Made by a program: the position numbers and the translations under genes. This document shows, piece by piece, positions 12,001 to 24,250 of a stretch of DNA of 64,000 nucleotides (the stretch's first letter is position 1; each line of letters begins with the position of its first letter). A model generated the notes under the pieces. That model had not been told where the DNA came from, made no database searches, and saw only the letters and a list, made by a program, of their open reading frames with translations. Source of the DNA: Parietichytrium sp. I65-24A (Eukaryota > Sar > Bigyra > Thraustochytrida > Thraustochytriidae); assembly GCA_012862575.1 (NCBI GenBank), contig BLSF01000044.1, positions 248,001-312,000 of the forward strand, in the 5' to 3' direction.

Positions 12001-15000
12001 TGACACTTGTCACCGCATTGGCGCTAAATCGTGGTGGTGCCCCTGCTGGCCCTGCAGGTACCGGAAAAACCGAGACTGTCAAGGATCTTGGCAAGAATCT
12101 CGCCAAGTATGTTGTGGTCTTCAATTGCTCTGACTCTATGGACTACAAGTCAGTAGGTCGCATGTTTTCTGGTCTGGTGCAGACCGGAGGTTGGGGATGC
12201 TTTGATGAATTCAACCGTATCCAGATTGAAGTGCTTTCCGTGATTGCGCAGCAGGTCATGTCCATCATGACGGCAATTGCGCAAAGGAAAAAGCGGTTCA
12301 ACTTTATGGGTGTCGAAGTGCGCTGTAGGTGGAGCTGCGGAATCTTTATCACCATGAATCCTGGTTACGCTGGTCGTACGGAGCTTCCAGACAATCTCAA
12401 GTCTTTGTTTCGCCCAGTCTCCATGATGGTTCCGGATTTGGCTCTCATCGCAGAAGTCATGCTTGCAGCAGAAGGTTTTCGCGATGCCAAGTCGCTCGCG
12501 AAGAAGACCACCACTCTTTACGCTCTGATGATCCAGCAGTTATCGAAGCAAGATCACTACGATTTTGGATTGCGGTCCTTGCGCGGTGTGCTGATGTGTG
12601 CTGGCGCTCTCAAACGCGCGGACGCCTCTGTATCCGAAGAGCTTATTCTTCTTCGCGCTTTGCGGGACATGAACGTTCCCAAATTCATTCGAGAAGATAT
12701 GGAGCTCTTCATGCTTCTCATCAATGACCTGTTTCCCGGCATGGAGACCCCACCAAGCGAACAAGGTCAACTTATCGTTAGCATGCGGAAGGCCTTGTCT
12801 GTACGTGGATTGCAGGTTCACGAGATTATCGTGTCCAAAGCAGTACAGCTGTACGAGTCGAAGCTCACACGTCATTGCAACATGGTTGTCGGAAAGACCT
12901 TGAGTGGAAAGTCGGTTGGATGGAAGTGCCTTGCGGACGCTACCACCATGATGTCCAAAGAATGCCCCGAGGAATTCCAACCTGTTCGTGAGTACGTGCT
13001 GAACCCGAAATCTGTGACAATGAACGAGCTGTACGGAGCCTTTGATCTGGCCACCTTTGAGTGGACGGACGGTATCTTGTCTAATGTGTTCAGATCGTGT
13101 GCGCAAGACGAGAGAACAGACGAGAAGTGGATTGTTCTAGATGGGCCTGTCGATACACTTTGGATCGAGTCTATGAATACCGTCATGGACGACAACAAGA
13201 CGTTGACGCTTATTAATGGTGATCGTATCGGTATGTCCAGCTCGATGTCTTTGCTCTTTGAGGTACGAGACCTCTCAGTGGCGTCGCCCGCGACAGTGTC
13301 CCGCGCTGGAATGATTTACTTTGATGTCGACGATCTTGGCTGGGGCCCATTCAGTACCAGCTGGATCTCCAGACGCCTTGCCAAGGAGGATCAGGTCGCT
13401 GTCGATAATGGAGCCAGGAAGAAGGCGGAGGCAGCCGATTCTAGCGGAGACGGTGAAGAAGGCGGATCCTCAGGTCCGGGGAGCCGAGCTGAGCGTGAGA
13501 GATTTTTCAAGAGTCTCTTTGAGAAATATTGCAAAGGCGTGCTGGCCTTCAAGGCTCGCCAGGTGACTGAGCTGATCCCGGTGACGGACTTTAATGCAGT
13601 CAAATCTCTTTGCAACCTTTTTGACTCTCTTGCCACTCCTGAGAACGGGGTGTGCCCGCACACTCTGCCAGAGTCCTACTTTGCGATGACCGAGAAGTGG
13701 TTCATCTACAGCATGATTTGGTCACTTGGTGCTGCAGCCACGGTGGAGGGCCGCAAGAAGTTCGACGGTTATGTGAGAGACCTGGAGTCCCAATTCCCTC
13801 CCGCCGAGCTGGTCTACGATTACTTTGTGGACGTGGCCTCCAAGGACTGGAAGCTTTGGGATGAAAAGGTCCCGACACCATGGCGCCCGCCCCGTGGAAT
13901 GGATTTTGTCAAAATCACCGTGCCAACGGTCGACACCGTGCGAAACACTTTTGTCACCGAAACCTTGGTTAGCCAGGGATTCGCAACTATGCTGGTCGGT
14001 GAGACAGGAACTGGCAAGACCGTGCTTGCAGAGCAGGTGCTCGAGCAGTTCACGAGCGGCGAGGCGACCAAGCACTCCAAGTTGGTTGTGAACTTCAGCA
14101 GTGCCACGACTTCTGAAACCACACAGGAGATTATAGAAGGTGCCATGGAGAAACGTTCCAAGGATAAGTTTGGCCCACCGGGTGGCAAGCAGCTGATTTG
14201 CTTTGTTGATGACTTCAATATGCCTCGAAAGGATCTGTTCGGTTCACAGCCACCGCTTGAGCTCCTTCGTCAGTGGATGGACTACGGTGGTTGGTACGAG
14301 CGTCAGAAGCAAACTTGGAGGTATATTTTGGACATGCAGCTCCTTGTGGCGATGGGACCCCCTGGTGGTGGAAGAAGTGTTATCAGCGAGCGTTTGCAGA
14401 GCCGGTTCAACTTGATCAACTTCACCCCTCCCAAACCAAAGGATATGGAGAGGATTTTCGCCTCTATTCTCGTTCCGAAATTCCAGGATGGTTTTGACGA
14501 TGAGGTGAAGAGCATGGGAGAGGTGTTAGCTAAGGCGACTGTCCAGCTCTACAACACGGTGGCGAAAACGTTCTTGCCGACACCTGCAAAGTCGCACTAC
14601 CTCTTTAATCTTCGCGATGTTTCGCGAGTCACTCAAGGGCTCCTGATGGCTGATAAGACCCGCATCGACACCAAGGACACCTTATTGCGCATGTGGGCCC
14701 ACGAAGCCTTGCGTGTCTTTGCTGACAGATTCATCGAGTACCAAGACATTTCCACCTTTAGGAACCTTGTTCAGGACCAACTCAGCTCTGTGTTTAGTGC
14801 GAACTGGTCAGACTTGATGGGAGACTGCGAGCGTCCGGATGAGGGTCCGATCTTTTGCGATTTTCTTTCTGAGCCTATTGGTAATTCGGACGATGCCAAA
14901 GCTCCGTACGAAGAGGTGTTGGACATTGGCAAGCTAAAGGCTTTCCTGGAAGAAAAGTTGGAGGACTACAACATGGAGCCAGGTTTCATTCCGATGGATC

Positions 15001-18000
15001 TCGTGCTCTTTCGCGACGCGATCGGGCATGTCTGCAGAATCTCGCGTGTGATCAAGCAGCCTCGCGGAAATTGCATGCTTGTTGGTGTTGGTGGTTCGGG
15101 CCGCCAAAGTCTTAGTCGTCTGGCCGCGTTCACTTGCGAACAGAAGATTTTCCAAATTGAGATTACAAAGCAATACCGGCTCATGGACTTCCACGAGGAC
15201 CTCAAGAAACTGTACATGTCGTCTGGAGGCGAGGGAAGACAAACGACCTTCATTTTTAGCGATACTCAGTTGAAAGAGGAAGCGTTTCTTGAGGATCTCA
15301 ACAATATTCTTAGCAGCGGAGAAGTCCCCAATCTGTACACCAAGGATGAAAAGATGGCAGTGTACGAAGCCGTGCGGCCAGCTGCAAAGAAGGCGGGCAT
15401 CTTGGAGACCGCTGACAAATTGTGGGAGTTCTTTATCGAGCGAACAAGAGCCAATTTGCACATTATCATGTGCATGAGTCCTGTAGGCGAGGGCTTTCGC
15501 AACAGGTGCCGCATGTATCCAGCGCTTGTAAATGGCACGACGATAGACTTCTTTCACCCATGGCCAGCGGAAGCTTTGACAGAAGTGGCTGCAAAGTTTC
15601 TTTCTGACACCAAGCTCGGGCATGGAGAAAATGAACCACATTTGAAGGTTCAAGTTGGAAAGGTATTTGCTCTTGCACACGAGTCTGTGACTCGTGCGAG
15701 CGACCGGATGCTGCTGGAGTTGAAGAGGTACAACTACGTGACCCCGACGAATTACCTGGAGTTGGTAAAGAGCTACAGAGAATTGATCGAGGAAAAGCTG
15801 AAGGAGGTTGGTGACAACCGCGCCAAGTTGAGTGGTGGTTTGACCAAACTCGAAGAGGGCAAGAAACAGGTCGAGGAGATGTCTGTCGAGCTCGAGGCGA
15901 AGAAAGTAATTGTTGCCGACGCTCAAAAAGAGTGTGAGGAGCTTTTGGTTGTGATCGTTGGTGAAAGGCGTAGTGCTGATGAGCGCAAAAAGCAAGTCGA
16001 GGCCCAGGCAGAAAGAATTTCCAAAGAGGAGGCAGAGTGCAAAATTATTGCAGATGATGCCGAAAAGGATCTCGGCAAGGCGCTTCCAGCTCTCGAGGCA
16101 GCTATGGCGGAGGTGGATAAGCTTGACAAGGGTTCCATCTCAGAGGTGAAGGCATACGCTGCTCCTCCACCAGCCGTGGAGATGGTGCTGAATGCGGTGA
16201 TGCTTTTGTTCCAGCTCAAGCCTGACTGGGCTACCGCAAAGAAGAAGATCAGTGAACCAAATTTCTTGCAGCAAATTAAGGCATTTGACAAGGACAACGT
16301 GCCAGCTAAAGCTCTCACCAAACTTAAAGCGATTACGAAGCGTCCGGATTTCAGTGCTGATCAAGTGAGAACAAAGTCTCTTGCTGCTGCTGCACTTTGT
16401 ACCTGGGTTCTTGCTATTGAGCTTTACTCTGGGGTGGCAAAGGAAGTCGCTCCAAAGAGGGCAAAGTTGAAGGGAGCCATGGATAAGCTTGCTTCTGCGC
16501 AAGCATCATTGACGGCTGCCGAAGAGGAGCTTGCTGTGGTAATTGCCAAGGTGGAGGAGCTCAACGAGAAGTATACCACCTCAGTCAATCAAAAGAATGC
16601 TCTTCGCGAAGAAGCTGAAAACCTCGAAAACAAATTGGATCGCGCAGACAAGCTGGTGTCGGGACTTTCCGGAGAGCGCGTTCGCTGGGAGGCTTCTATC
16701 GGAACTTTTGACAAGCTCATGCATGATCTCGTTGGTGACGCTCTTGTGGCTGCCTCCTTCTTGTCATACGCCGGGCCGTTCGACTCGTTATATCGCGAGA
16801 GGCTCGTGAAGCAGTGGCTGCAGGCGACCAAGGAACTTGAGGTGCCGTTTTCCGAAGATTTCAATTTTGCAGCGTTTTTGGCGAAGCCCACGGACGTTAG
16901 AAACTGGAATCTGAATGGGTTACCGAGCGATAACTTTAGTACCGAGAATGGTGTCATCACCACCCGTGGGCGTAGGTGGCCCCTCATGATTGACCCGCAG
17001 GGCCAGGCAAACAAATGGATTAAGAGTTCGAACAGCGAACTGATCGTCTGCACACTAAAAATGCCCGACTTTGTGCGCAAGTTAGAAACTGCGCTGCAAT
17101 TTGGTCTTTGGTACTTGCTTCAGGATGTGGAAGAGGAGCTCGACCCTTCCATCGAGCCGGTTTTGACCAAGTCAATCATTAAAATCGGAAATCGCAAGGT
17201 GATCAAGCTAGGTGACAAGGAGATCGATTATTCTGAGGAGTTTAAATTCTTCATCACCACGAAGCTTGGAAACCCGCACTACACTCCCGAGGTCAGCACG
17301 AAGGTGACATTAGTAAACTTTTCTGTAAAGCAAGAGGGGCTGGAAGCGCAGCTCCTAGGAGAAGTCGTGCGTCAAGAAGAGCCCAAATTAGAAAAGCAAA
17401 AGGCAGAGTTGGTAGTGAAAGTCGCCGAAGGCAAGAACTCCTTGGTGGAGCTCGAGAATTCTATTCTCAAATGCCTTGCAGAAGCCAAAGGATCGCTTCT
17501 GGAGGACGAAGAACTCGTCGAGACGTTGGCGATTTCTAAGAAGACCGCGGAGGAGGTAACTCATCAGCTCGAGGTTGCTGAGCAAACTGAGATAAAGATT
17601 GATGCAGCGCGCCAGGGCTACAGGCCTGTGTCTCAACGAGCCGCAATCCTGTATTTCGTGCTGAATGATCTCTCTCGTGTGGATCCGATGTACCAGTTTT
17701 CGCTTGCTGCTTACAATGAGCTGTTCAACAATAGCATCGTGCGCTCAAGAAGCAAGAGCAGAGGGAACGGCGGAGACGATGATGACGACGATGACGATGA
17801 TGTTGGCATGGAAGACACTGACGCAGACGCTGGCGGTGGAAATTCAGGCGAAGACCTCGAAGCGCGCATCAAGGAGATCAACGATTTTCATACGTACGCT
17901 GTATACGCGTATGCCTGCCGTGGTCTGTTTGAGAGGCACAAGATCCTACTGTCACTACAGATCGCGATCAAAACTTTACAGGCCGACAACAAGCTTCCAA

Positions 18001-20175
18001 AAGAAGAGCTTGACTTCTTTTTGCGCGGCGGAAACGTGGTGGACAGGAGCGACCAAAAGCCAAATCCGGCAAAGGACTTGCTTGATGCGGTCCAGTGGGA
18101 CAATATCACCGAGCTGGACAAGCTCACTGTCTTCAATGGCATAGCTGCTTCCTTTGAGCAGAACAGACGCGAGTGGGCCAAGTGGATGCTCTGTCCATCT
18201 CCAGAGCAAGAGTCCCTGCCGGGAGAGTGGGATAACAAGCTCACGGAGCTGCAAAGGATGCTGGTCGTGCGAGCGCTGCGGATGGACCGATGCCTGAACT
18301 CTTGCATTGGGTTCGTTTCCAGTAACCTCGGAGCGCAATTTGTGGATCCTCCACCTTTCGATCTCAAGGGCGTTTACGCGTCAAGTTCAGCTGCAACTCC
18401 TCTGCTCTTTGTGCTCTCCCCTGGTGTGGACCCCACCAAACAGGTGTACTCGCTCGCCGAGAACATGAACAGAAAAGTTGCAGACTGCAGTCTTGGACAG
18501 GGCCAAGCGCCCATCGCGACAAGGCTCATCAACGAAGGTCTGGCAGAGGGCAGCTGGGTGTTCTTGGCGAACTGTCACTTGGCCGCTTCTTGGTTGCCGA
18601 GTTTGGAGAAAATCATCGAGGACTACCGCGAGGCGAAGAACTACCACAAGAATTACCGGCTGTGGCTAAGTTCGAGTCCAACGCCAAAGTTTCCCCTTGC
18701 AATCTTGCAAATTTCCATCAAGCAAACAACCGAAGCCACCTCGTGGGCTCAAGGCCAATCTCATCCGTTTGTACAACCTCATTTCAGATGAGGACTTTGA
18801 CAGGTGCGAAAAGGGCAACAGGTACAGAAAATTGCTGTTCTGCCTTGCGTGGTTCCATGCTCTGGTGCTGGAGCGCCGCAAGTTCAAGTCTCTGGGATGG
18901 AACATTCCGTACGACTTTAACGATGCAGACTTTTTGATTTGCGAGAACATCATCTGCATGTATTTGGACGAATACGAGGAGACGCCGTGGGATGCTCTGC
19001 AGTACCTGATTTCACAAGCAAATTATGGAGGCCGTATTACTGACGACTGGGACCGAAGGCTGTGCAACTGCTATGTGAACCAGCTCTTTTGTGACGAAGC
19101 TCTTGAGGTTGACAACTTTAGGGTGTCCGAGCTTGACCTGTACTTTATTCCTGACGACGGTGACCGCCAATCTTATAAGGACTACATTTCTAGCTTGCCT
19201 CTAGATGACCATCCTGGATGCTTTGGGCAGCATCCGAATGCTGACATTTCAAGTATGATGACGAACAGCAAGGATGTTTTGGCTGTTACCCTAAGTTTAC
19301 AGCCCCGCGTCATTTCTGCAGAAGGCGAGTCCGACGACGATAAGGTTCTCCAGATTACAAGAGACTTGGCTAAGAAGGTACCGGCACCATTCGACGCCTA
19401 TGAAGCGCGACAGACGGTGGCCTCCAAGTCGGACCCTGCGCCTCTCAAGTCCTGCCTTCTGCAAGAGATCGATCGGTACAATATTCTCTTGCGCACCATT
19501 TCCTCGTCTTTGAAGGGCCTCGAGTCAGGTATTCAAGGTTTCACCTTGATCACTGCCGAGCTTGAAGAGGTGTTTGGCGCTCTTCTAGATGGTCGCGTTC
19601 CAGTTGCATGGGGCACTTGCTACCCAAGTATCAAGCCACTCGGCTCATGGATTCGTGATCTCATGGAGCGCATCGACTTTCTCGCTGAGTGGCTTGAGAA
19701 AGGTGTGCCGAAGGTGTTCTGGCTCAGTGGGTTCACCTACCCGACTGGTTTCCTGACGGCGCTGCTGCAAACCACTGCACGCCGGAACGGAATTTCCATC
19801 GATTCTTTATCCTGGGACTTTCCTGTGTTTGCAGGAGCCGAGATCAACAGTATCGCACAAGGGCCAAAGGAAGGTGCGTACATACACGGTATGTTTATCG
19901 AAGGTGGACGCTGGAACAACAGTGACAACTGCCTTGCCGATGCGAATCCAATGGAGCTCGTCGCAAACATGCCGATCGTTCACTTCAAGCCAGTGGAGAC
20001 CAAGAAGAAGATTACCAAGAGCATCTATGTATGCCCACTCTATTTGTACCCGGTGCGCACCGGAACGCGTGAGCGGCCATCTTTCACTCTCGCGGTGACA
20101 CTAGATTCAGGACCAGTGGACTCTGATTATTGGGTGAAGCGCGGCACGGCACTCTTGTTGGCAACGGCGGACTAG
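6027..20175 (+). CDS. DNAH2: Axonemal dynein heavy chain, DNAH2 type (inner arm I1/f), with one frameshift
   Basis: Motor subunit of a ciliary inner dynein arm, about 4,715 aa, no introns seen. After an N-terminal DHC-N1 tail and linker come the AAA+ P-loops: AAA1 GPAGTGKTE at 2008-2016, AAA2 GKTLSGKS at 2289-2296, AAA3 GETGTGKT at 2658-2665, AAA4 GVGGSGRQS at 3020-3028. A coiled-coil stalk (about 3250-3560) flanks a microtubule-binding region of axonemal type (about 3370-3480). An acidic Asp-run insert lies at about 3914-3942. The end (GGRWN, PMEL, IHFKPVETKKK, YLYPVRTGTRERPSF, WVKRGTALLL) fits DNAH2 better than cytoplasmic, outer-arm or other inner-arm chains. The first frame stops at 18791, but homology continues in the +1 frame: ACC ends at 18731 and the proline codon of TEPPRGLKANL begins at 18736, leaving four bases (18732-18735) where three are expected. 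The start is the first ATG; the frame is open 31 codons upstream without one. Confidence 0.95.
18732..18735 (+). other. Single-base frameshift site in the dynein gene
   Basis: Bases gaag occupy the place of one codon between Thr (ACC, ends 18731) and Pro (CCA, starts 18736). Removing one base restores the family-typical TEPPRGLKANL. There is no homopolymer longer than two here and no room for an intron. If the base is real, translation ends at TGA 18789-18791 and about 480 residues, including AAA6 and the C-terminal domain, are lost. Confidence 0.85.
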
Positions 20176-20397
20176 AGCTCCGGAACGGCGCGCGCCATCT
20201 TCACACAACGAAGAACAAAATATAGCGACTAATTGTAAGAAGAACAAAATTACTGTGAGAATAAAAGCGCTGTAGATCTTTCAAAAGTTGTCATTCAAAT
20301 CAAGATAGAAGACGTTTCAAGACATTCGTTCCGTTCGATGCATAGATAGGTACTGACTGTGAGTTTCGGTATGTTTCGGTACTCGCGACGCACGAAG

Positions 20398-21841
20398 TTA
20401 GATAACTCCGGGAACGAAAACATACGGAACCTTGGACTTGTAGACTGGCCAATCGGATCCATACTTTTGAGCGCAAGCGTGGTCGTCGCGCAAAGCTCTG
20501 TGCACCAGGAGAATGAAGAAGTAAATCGGGTAGAAGTAGGTGACAATACAGCCCGTTCCTGTAGTCATGGACCAAGCCAGTCCCATAAGCCAGTCTCCTG
20601 TGTAGTTGATCTTGCGAGCAGCTCCCCACCAACCGGAAATCAGCAACTTCCTGCCTGACTTGGTGGTCAACGTCTTGAGGTGTTTCACGTCCTGCAAACA
20701 AAATCGCAGAGTCAGTTTTCGATCTACGAGAAAATTTCATACGAAAGGAAATCAAAAAGTTGCATATACTTACCTCGCCGTTCGAGTCGCGGCGAAAAGC
20801 GTCCTTTTGAGAGTTGGCTCCCCTGAAGATGGTGTAACCAATGGCCTTGAGAGCGCAGATGAAAGCCAGGTGCGGCCAGGAAAGACCAGGGCTGTTTCGA
20901 ACGAGGTATCTTGCCTGAAGGGAGTACGAGAACGGAACCCAAGCGAGGTCGCCGAAACAAAGCATCCATCCAAACCCGTCAGTGGTGATGTCCATCGTAG
21001 TCAGAATGGCCCGCTCATGGTACACTGCGTCAAAGACGTACAAGCCTTGGAAGAGATTGATGAGGATCATTTCTGGTGTGACGCGCCCAAGTTCCTCGTA
21101 CTGCTTGAGAGCACATCCAGCGTTCAGCACGCACCAGCCGATGAGACCAGGGCGCAGTTCGCAGAACTCTTTCAGGTCGAGGTCCCCAAAGATGCGGGGA
21201 TTTAGTTCGCGTCCGATGAAAAAATCGTAGATTGGGTTCCCCGTGTCACCTCCCTTCGCAAGCAAGGCTCCTTTGACGTGCGATTTGGTGTACAAGAAAA
21301 CGGACATAAGAAAGGTGAGGACAACCGCTGCGGACGCCAACTGGATGTAGTGATCGTAGAGCCAGGAGAGCGGGAATGTGCTGAGCTTGATGAGTGTACC
21401 GTCCTCGCCAAAGTATGGGAAAGCGTGCCCGAGAACGAGTAAAGTGACCCAGAATTCCAGGTGAGCGCTGATCCGGTAGTGTAGCCTCTCTCCGGTTTCC
21501 AAAACGACTCCTTCTGCCTTCTCGTGAAACAGCAGCCGCTCCATCAGCACGTGGGCAGCGAACCATCCAATGACGACTGCCACCGCATTCCAGTCCCACA
21601 ACTCTGAGAGATCTTTCGGGATCTGCTCCTCGAGTTCCAAGTAGTTTGCAAAGTTGAACTTGTACTTGTCCGACGCGCCATAGTACAAAAACGCGATCAC
21701 CACGGGCAGCGCCAGCATCGTGGCAGCCGCTCCCACAGGTCCCCCGAATTCGTACTCCACATGCTTGCTCTTTTCCACGCTCTGCCTCGCGCTCTCCGCT
21801 GCTGCCGAACTATCTCCCGTCTTTTGCTGTCTGCGCCGCAT
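20398..21841 (-). CDS. ERG24: Delta(14)-sterol reductase (ERG24/TM7SF2/LBR family)
   Basis: NADPH-dependent reduction of the C14-C15 double bond in sterol synthesis, in the ER membrane. Two exons: 20774-21841 and 20398-20691, joined across an 82-bp intron (20692-20773; donor GTAAGT, acceptor TTTGCAG). The product is 453 aa, normal for the family, with about eight to ten hydrophobic segments. Family signatures: NPRIFGDLDLKEFCELRPGL, GANSQKDAFRR just before the intron, LISGWWGAARKINYTGDW, YFYPIYF, and the terminal RDDHACAQKYGSDW with PYVFVPG. DELRPGL-type residues and WWG favour C-14 reductase over DHCR7, which is the main alternative. The ATG at 21841 gives a short hydrophilic N terminus; a further upstream ATG at 22006 lies in a GAAT repeat and is less likely. 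The gene converges on the dynein (222-bp gap). Confidence 0.9.
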
Positions 21842-23049
21842 TCTTCTCTCCCTCCGACCCTTTTGTCCGCCGCTGTTGTGTGTCGCAGTGTCGCCTGGGA
21901 TACCTGCTGATGGACGCGCGATAGACGCTGTGCCACAGCGGAGAGGCGGAGAGGCGGAGAGGAATGAATGAATGAATGAATGCAATGAATGAATGCAAGC
22001 GTTCAAAGAGAGAGAGAGTTGGAAGAGTTGGAAGCCCGAAGATATGTTTGCGTTCGTGCAAGCCTGAGTGCACTCTTATGCGTCCCACTGTCCAGGGAGT
22101 AAGGCTTCGCCGCTTCTCCATGTGCCTCTCGCAACTATGAAGGGTTGAGGGTATTGATTGTCGTGATGGTGTGATCAATCGCTGAATGCGCTGCCAAGCA
22201 TGTCTGTCATCAGCATTTCATTCGTCTCTGTGATTGATTGATTGATTTGCTGGATTCCTTTTTTAATTAAAACCAAGACAAGCTTTGGAAAGAGCTTTCT
22301 ATCGACGGCATCAACGGTGCCATTCGCATTCCCCGCGACATCTTCTTTTGATCGTTCAGTTCACTTGGCAATGTTCATTCATTTCGAGAAAATTGGCTTT
22401 GTGCTTAGAGTGAATTCTGAATTCTGAAGAAGTGGTCGATGAGCCTGATGACTCTGAAGACAGACAGAGTGAGATCATGATGGCTAAGCCTTGCAGTCAG
22501 CTCAACGAAGTGGTCTTCAATATCAAGACATATCAAGACATCCCGACTGACTGTGCGAAAGAAAACAAACTCCAATCCAATCCAATCCAATCCGAATGAT
22601 CTTTGATCATGATGTGATCAAAATGATCTTGATCAAACCAATGTTGACGACATCATCTCCCTCTACGCTAACTAGAGCTCTAGCCACACGTATACCAATA
22701 GCTAGCTAGCAGTTAGCCATTATGCGAGCTGAGCTGAGCCTCGGCGTTTCACTAAATGAATACTATTAGGAGTAGGACTTGTATGGAAAGAGTACAGGAG
22801 TAACTCAGGAACGCATTTTATGGAACAGACGAACGATTCACGATCAAGGAGCATTTCCTTGAGTAACGTTGCACACAAACATGCGTAAACCCTGTTTGAG
22901 GTTGAGGGGACGGAAACCTCGACGTATCGCGGTCCTCGAGGACAAAAAAAAGTGTCCCCGCGAGCGTGTTGAAACAAGCCGATCAGTTGGCAGCTAGTGT
23001 ATTATCATCGGCAGCAGAGGGAGCCGTATGTTCATTTCGTGAAGGAGAG
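21842..23049. promoter_or_regulatory. Divergent promoter region between sterol reductase and centrin
   Basis: 1.2 kb between divergent start codons. It contains a (GAAT)n repeat at 21962-21995, (GATT)n at 22232-22248, four tandem TCCAA pentamers (reading as CCAAT) at about 22571-22592, and several TGATCA palindromes at about 22596-22640. No protein gene or RNA gene is recognisable. Either promoter could use the CCAAT cluster, but nothing proves it. Confidence 0.5.
22571..22592. repeat. (TCCAA)n / CCAAT pentanucleotide run
   Basis: Four perfect tandem TCCAA units read as repeated CCAAT elements on the + strand, immediately followed by TCCGAATGATC and a set of TGATCA palindromes. It lies about 460 bp upstream of the centrin ATG and 730 bp upstream of the sterol reductase ATG. 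Confidence 0.7.
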
Positions 23050-23615
23050 ATGCAAGCTTCTGGGAAAGATCGCAAGTCCAAACCGCGGCTTTCAGAAGAG
23101 CAAGTCAAAGTAAGTTTCGATGTTTGCGGCACGCTCAAATGGTGGGCCAAAATCTGACTGTGGGTGGTTGCTGTCATTCGCAGGAGCTCAGAGAAGCGTT
23201 CGAGCTGTTCGATACTGAGCAGACTGGGTCGATAGACTACCATGAGCTCAAAGTGGCAATTCGGGCGCTTGGGTTCCCGGTGAGTCGTGCAGAGGTAGTT
23301 GGTCTCGCGGAAGAATACGACGTCGAATGTTCGGGGCGAATTGCATTCGCAGATTTTTTAACAATCATGACCAAGAAAATATTAGCGCGAGAGCCCGACG
23401 AGGAAATCTCCAAAGCGTTCGAGCTTTTTGATGAGGACGGCACTGGCAAGATCACACTCCGGAATCTGCGCCGCATCACCCGCGAGCTGGGCGAGAACCT
23501 TCCGGAGGAGGAGCTGCAAGCAATGATAGACGAATTTGACACCGACCTCGATGGCGAGATATCCCCGCAGGAATTCGCGCTCATCATGAACCAATCCAAC
23601 CTGTACGTAAAATAG
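23050..23615 (+). CDS. CETN: Centrin (EF-hand protein of basal bodies/centrosomes)
   Basis: Small calcium-binding protein of basal bodies and centrosomes, 163 aa. Exon 1 is 23050-23109 (20 codons), intron 23110-23183 (74 bp, GTAAGT...TTCGCAG), exon 2 23184-23615. Four EF-hands are visible: loops [36 protein letters not shown] and [12 protein letters not shown]. Only loops 1 and 4 have the usual Glu at position 12; loop 2 ends in Asp and loop 3 in Asn, so calcium binding is probably uneven. The segments [15 protein letters not shown] and [15 protein letters not shown] are centrin hallmarks, closest to the CETN3/CDC31 group, while the ending SNLY recalls CETN1/2. Calmodulin is excluded by the basic N terminus and these signatures. 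It fits with the flagellar dynein nearby. Confidence 0.93.
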
Positions 23616-24207
23616 ACATATTCCTTCTTTTTGGCTCAACCTTCCAGCTGAGCCGCCGTGTACAGTTCACAACCTCACTTCGTCCCGTACACGGACCGAA
23701 TCTCATCCGCTATGTCTGTGTTCCAAAGCCCCGAAATATGGTTTCTTGCAGAGTAAATAGCAAGCAGCAAAAGGAACTTGCACTCAGAAGTTCCAAGTTC
23801 CGTCAACATGGCTCGCGCACGCGGACATCCTCCAAGAGCCTTTCGCTCCGCTTTCGCTCGCACGATACTCCAAACCAATGCGCGCCAACCATTCAAAAAA
23901 ACCCGCCACCTTCTGCACGCATTTCTGCGGTCACGGTCGATGGATCATCGCATGTGACTCATGTGACCATGTCACTCGCTGCATACAGCACAGCTCATGG
24001 TGTAGCACACCTCACGCGGTAGCCCACGATTACCACAAACACTAGTCCTGACCAGTGGCGACGGGGACTTGTGCGAACCAAAGGTTCGAGTACTGTGAGT
24101 ACTGAGAGCGAGACGAGTGAGTGAGTGAATGAGTGAGTGAGTGAGTTAGAGACGAGTGCGAGCTGAGTGCGAATAAACGCAACGCAGAGAGAGAAAGAAA
24201 GAAAGAA

Positions 24208-24245
<38 letters not shown>
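23616..24245. promoter_or_regulatory. Centrin 3' flank and EXOSC7 5' leader
   Basis: 630 bp between tandem + genes. No gene is seen. It contains gagtactgtgagtactgag at 24088-24106, a GAGT/GAAT tetranucleotide array at about 24112-24150, and a GAAA/GA purine tract at 24186-24245 that abuts the EXOSC7 ATG. Confidence 0.55.
24112..24245 (+). repeat. GAGT array followed by GAAA/GA purine tract in the 5' leader
   Basis: About nine GAGT/GAAT tetramers are followed, after a 35-bp gap, by about 60 bp almost entirely of purines, first (GAAA)n then (GA)n, ending directly at the start codon of the RRP42 gene. The purine strand is the sense strand. Confidence 0.8.

Positions 24246-24250
<5 letters not shown>

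Noticed and set aside
6027-20175. Calling the dynein cytoplasmic (DYNC1H1)
   Set aside because: The stalk tip (ISEVKAYAAPPPAVE region with KPDW and FDKDN) and the C-terminal ending are of the axonemal DNAH2 type, not cytoplasmic.
21842-22006. Upstream ATG at 22006 for the sterol reductase
   Set aside because: It lies in the GAAT repeat and adds a low-complexity, His/Ser-rich extension; the ATG at 21841 gives a family-length protein.
24060-24110. Possible tRNA because of a GGTTCGAGTACT B-box-like string
   Set aside because: The expected C after the box is missing and no cloverleaf arms pair around it.
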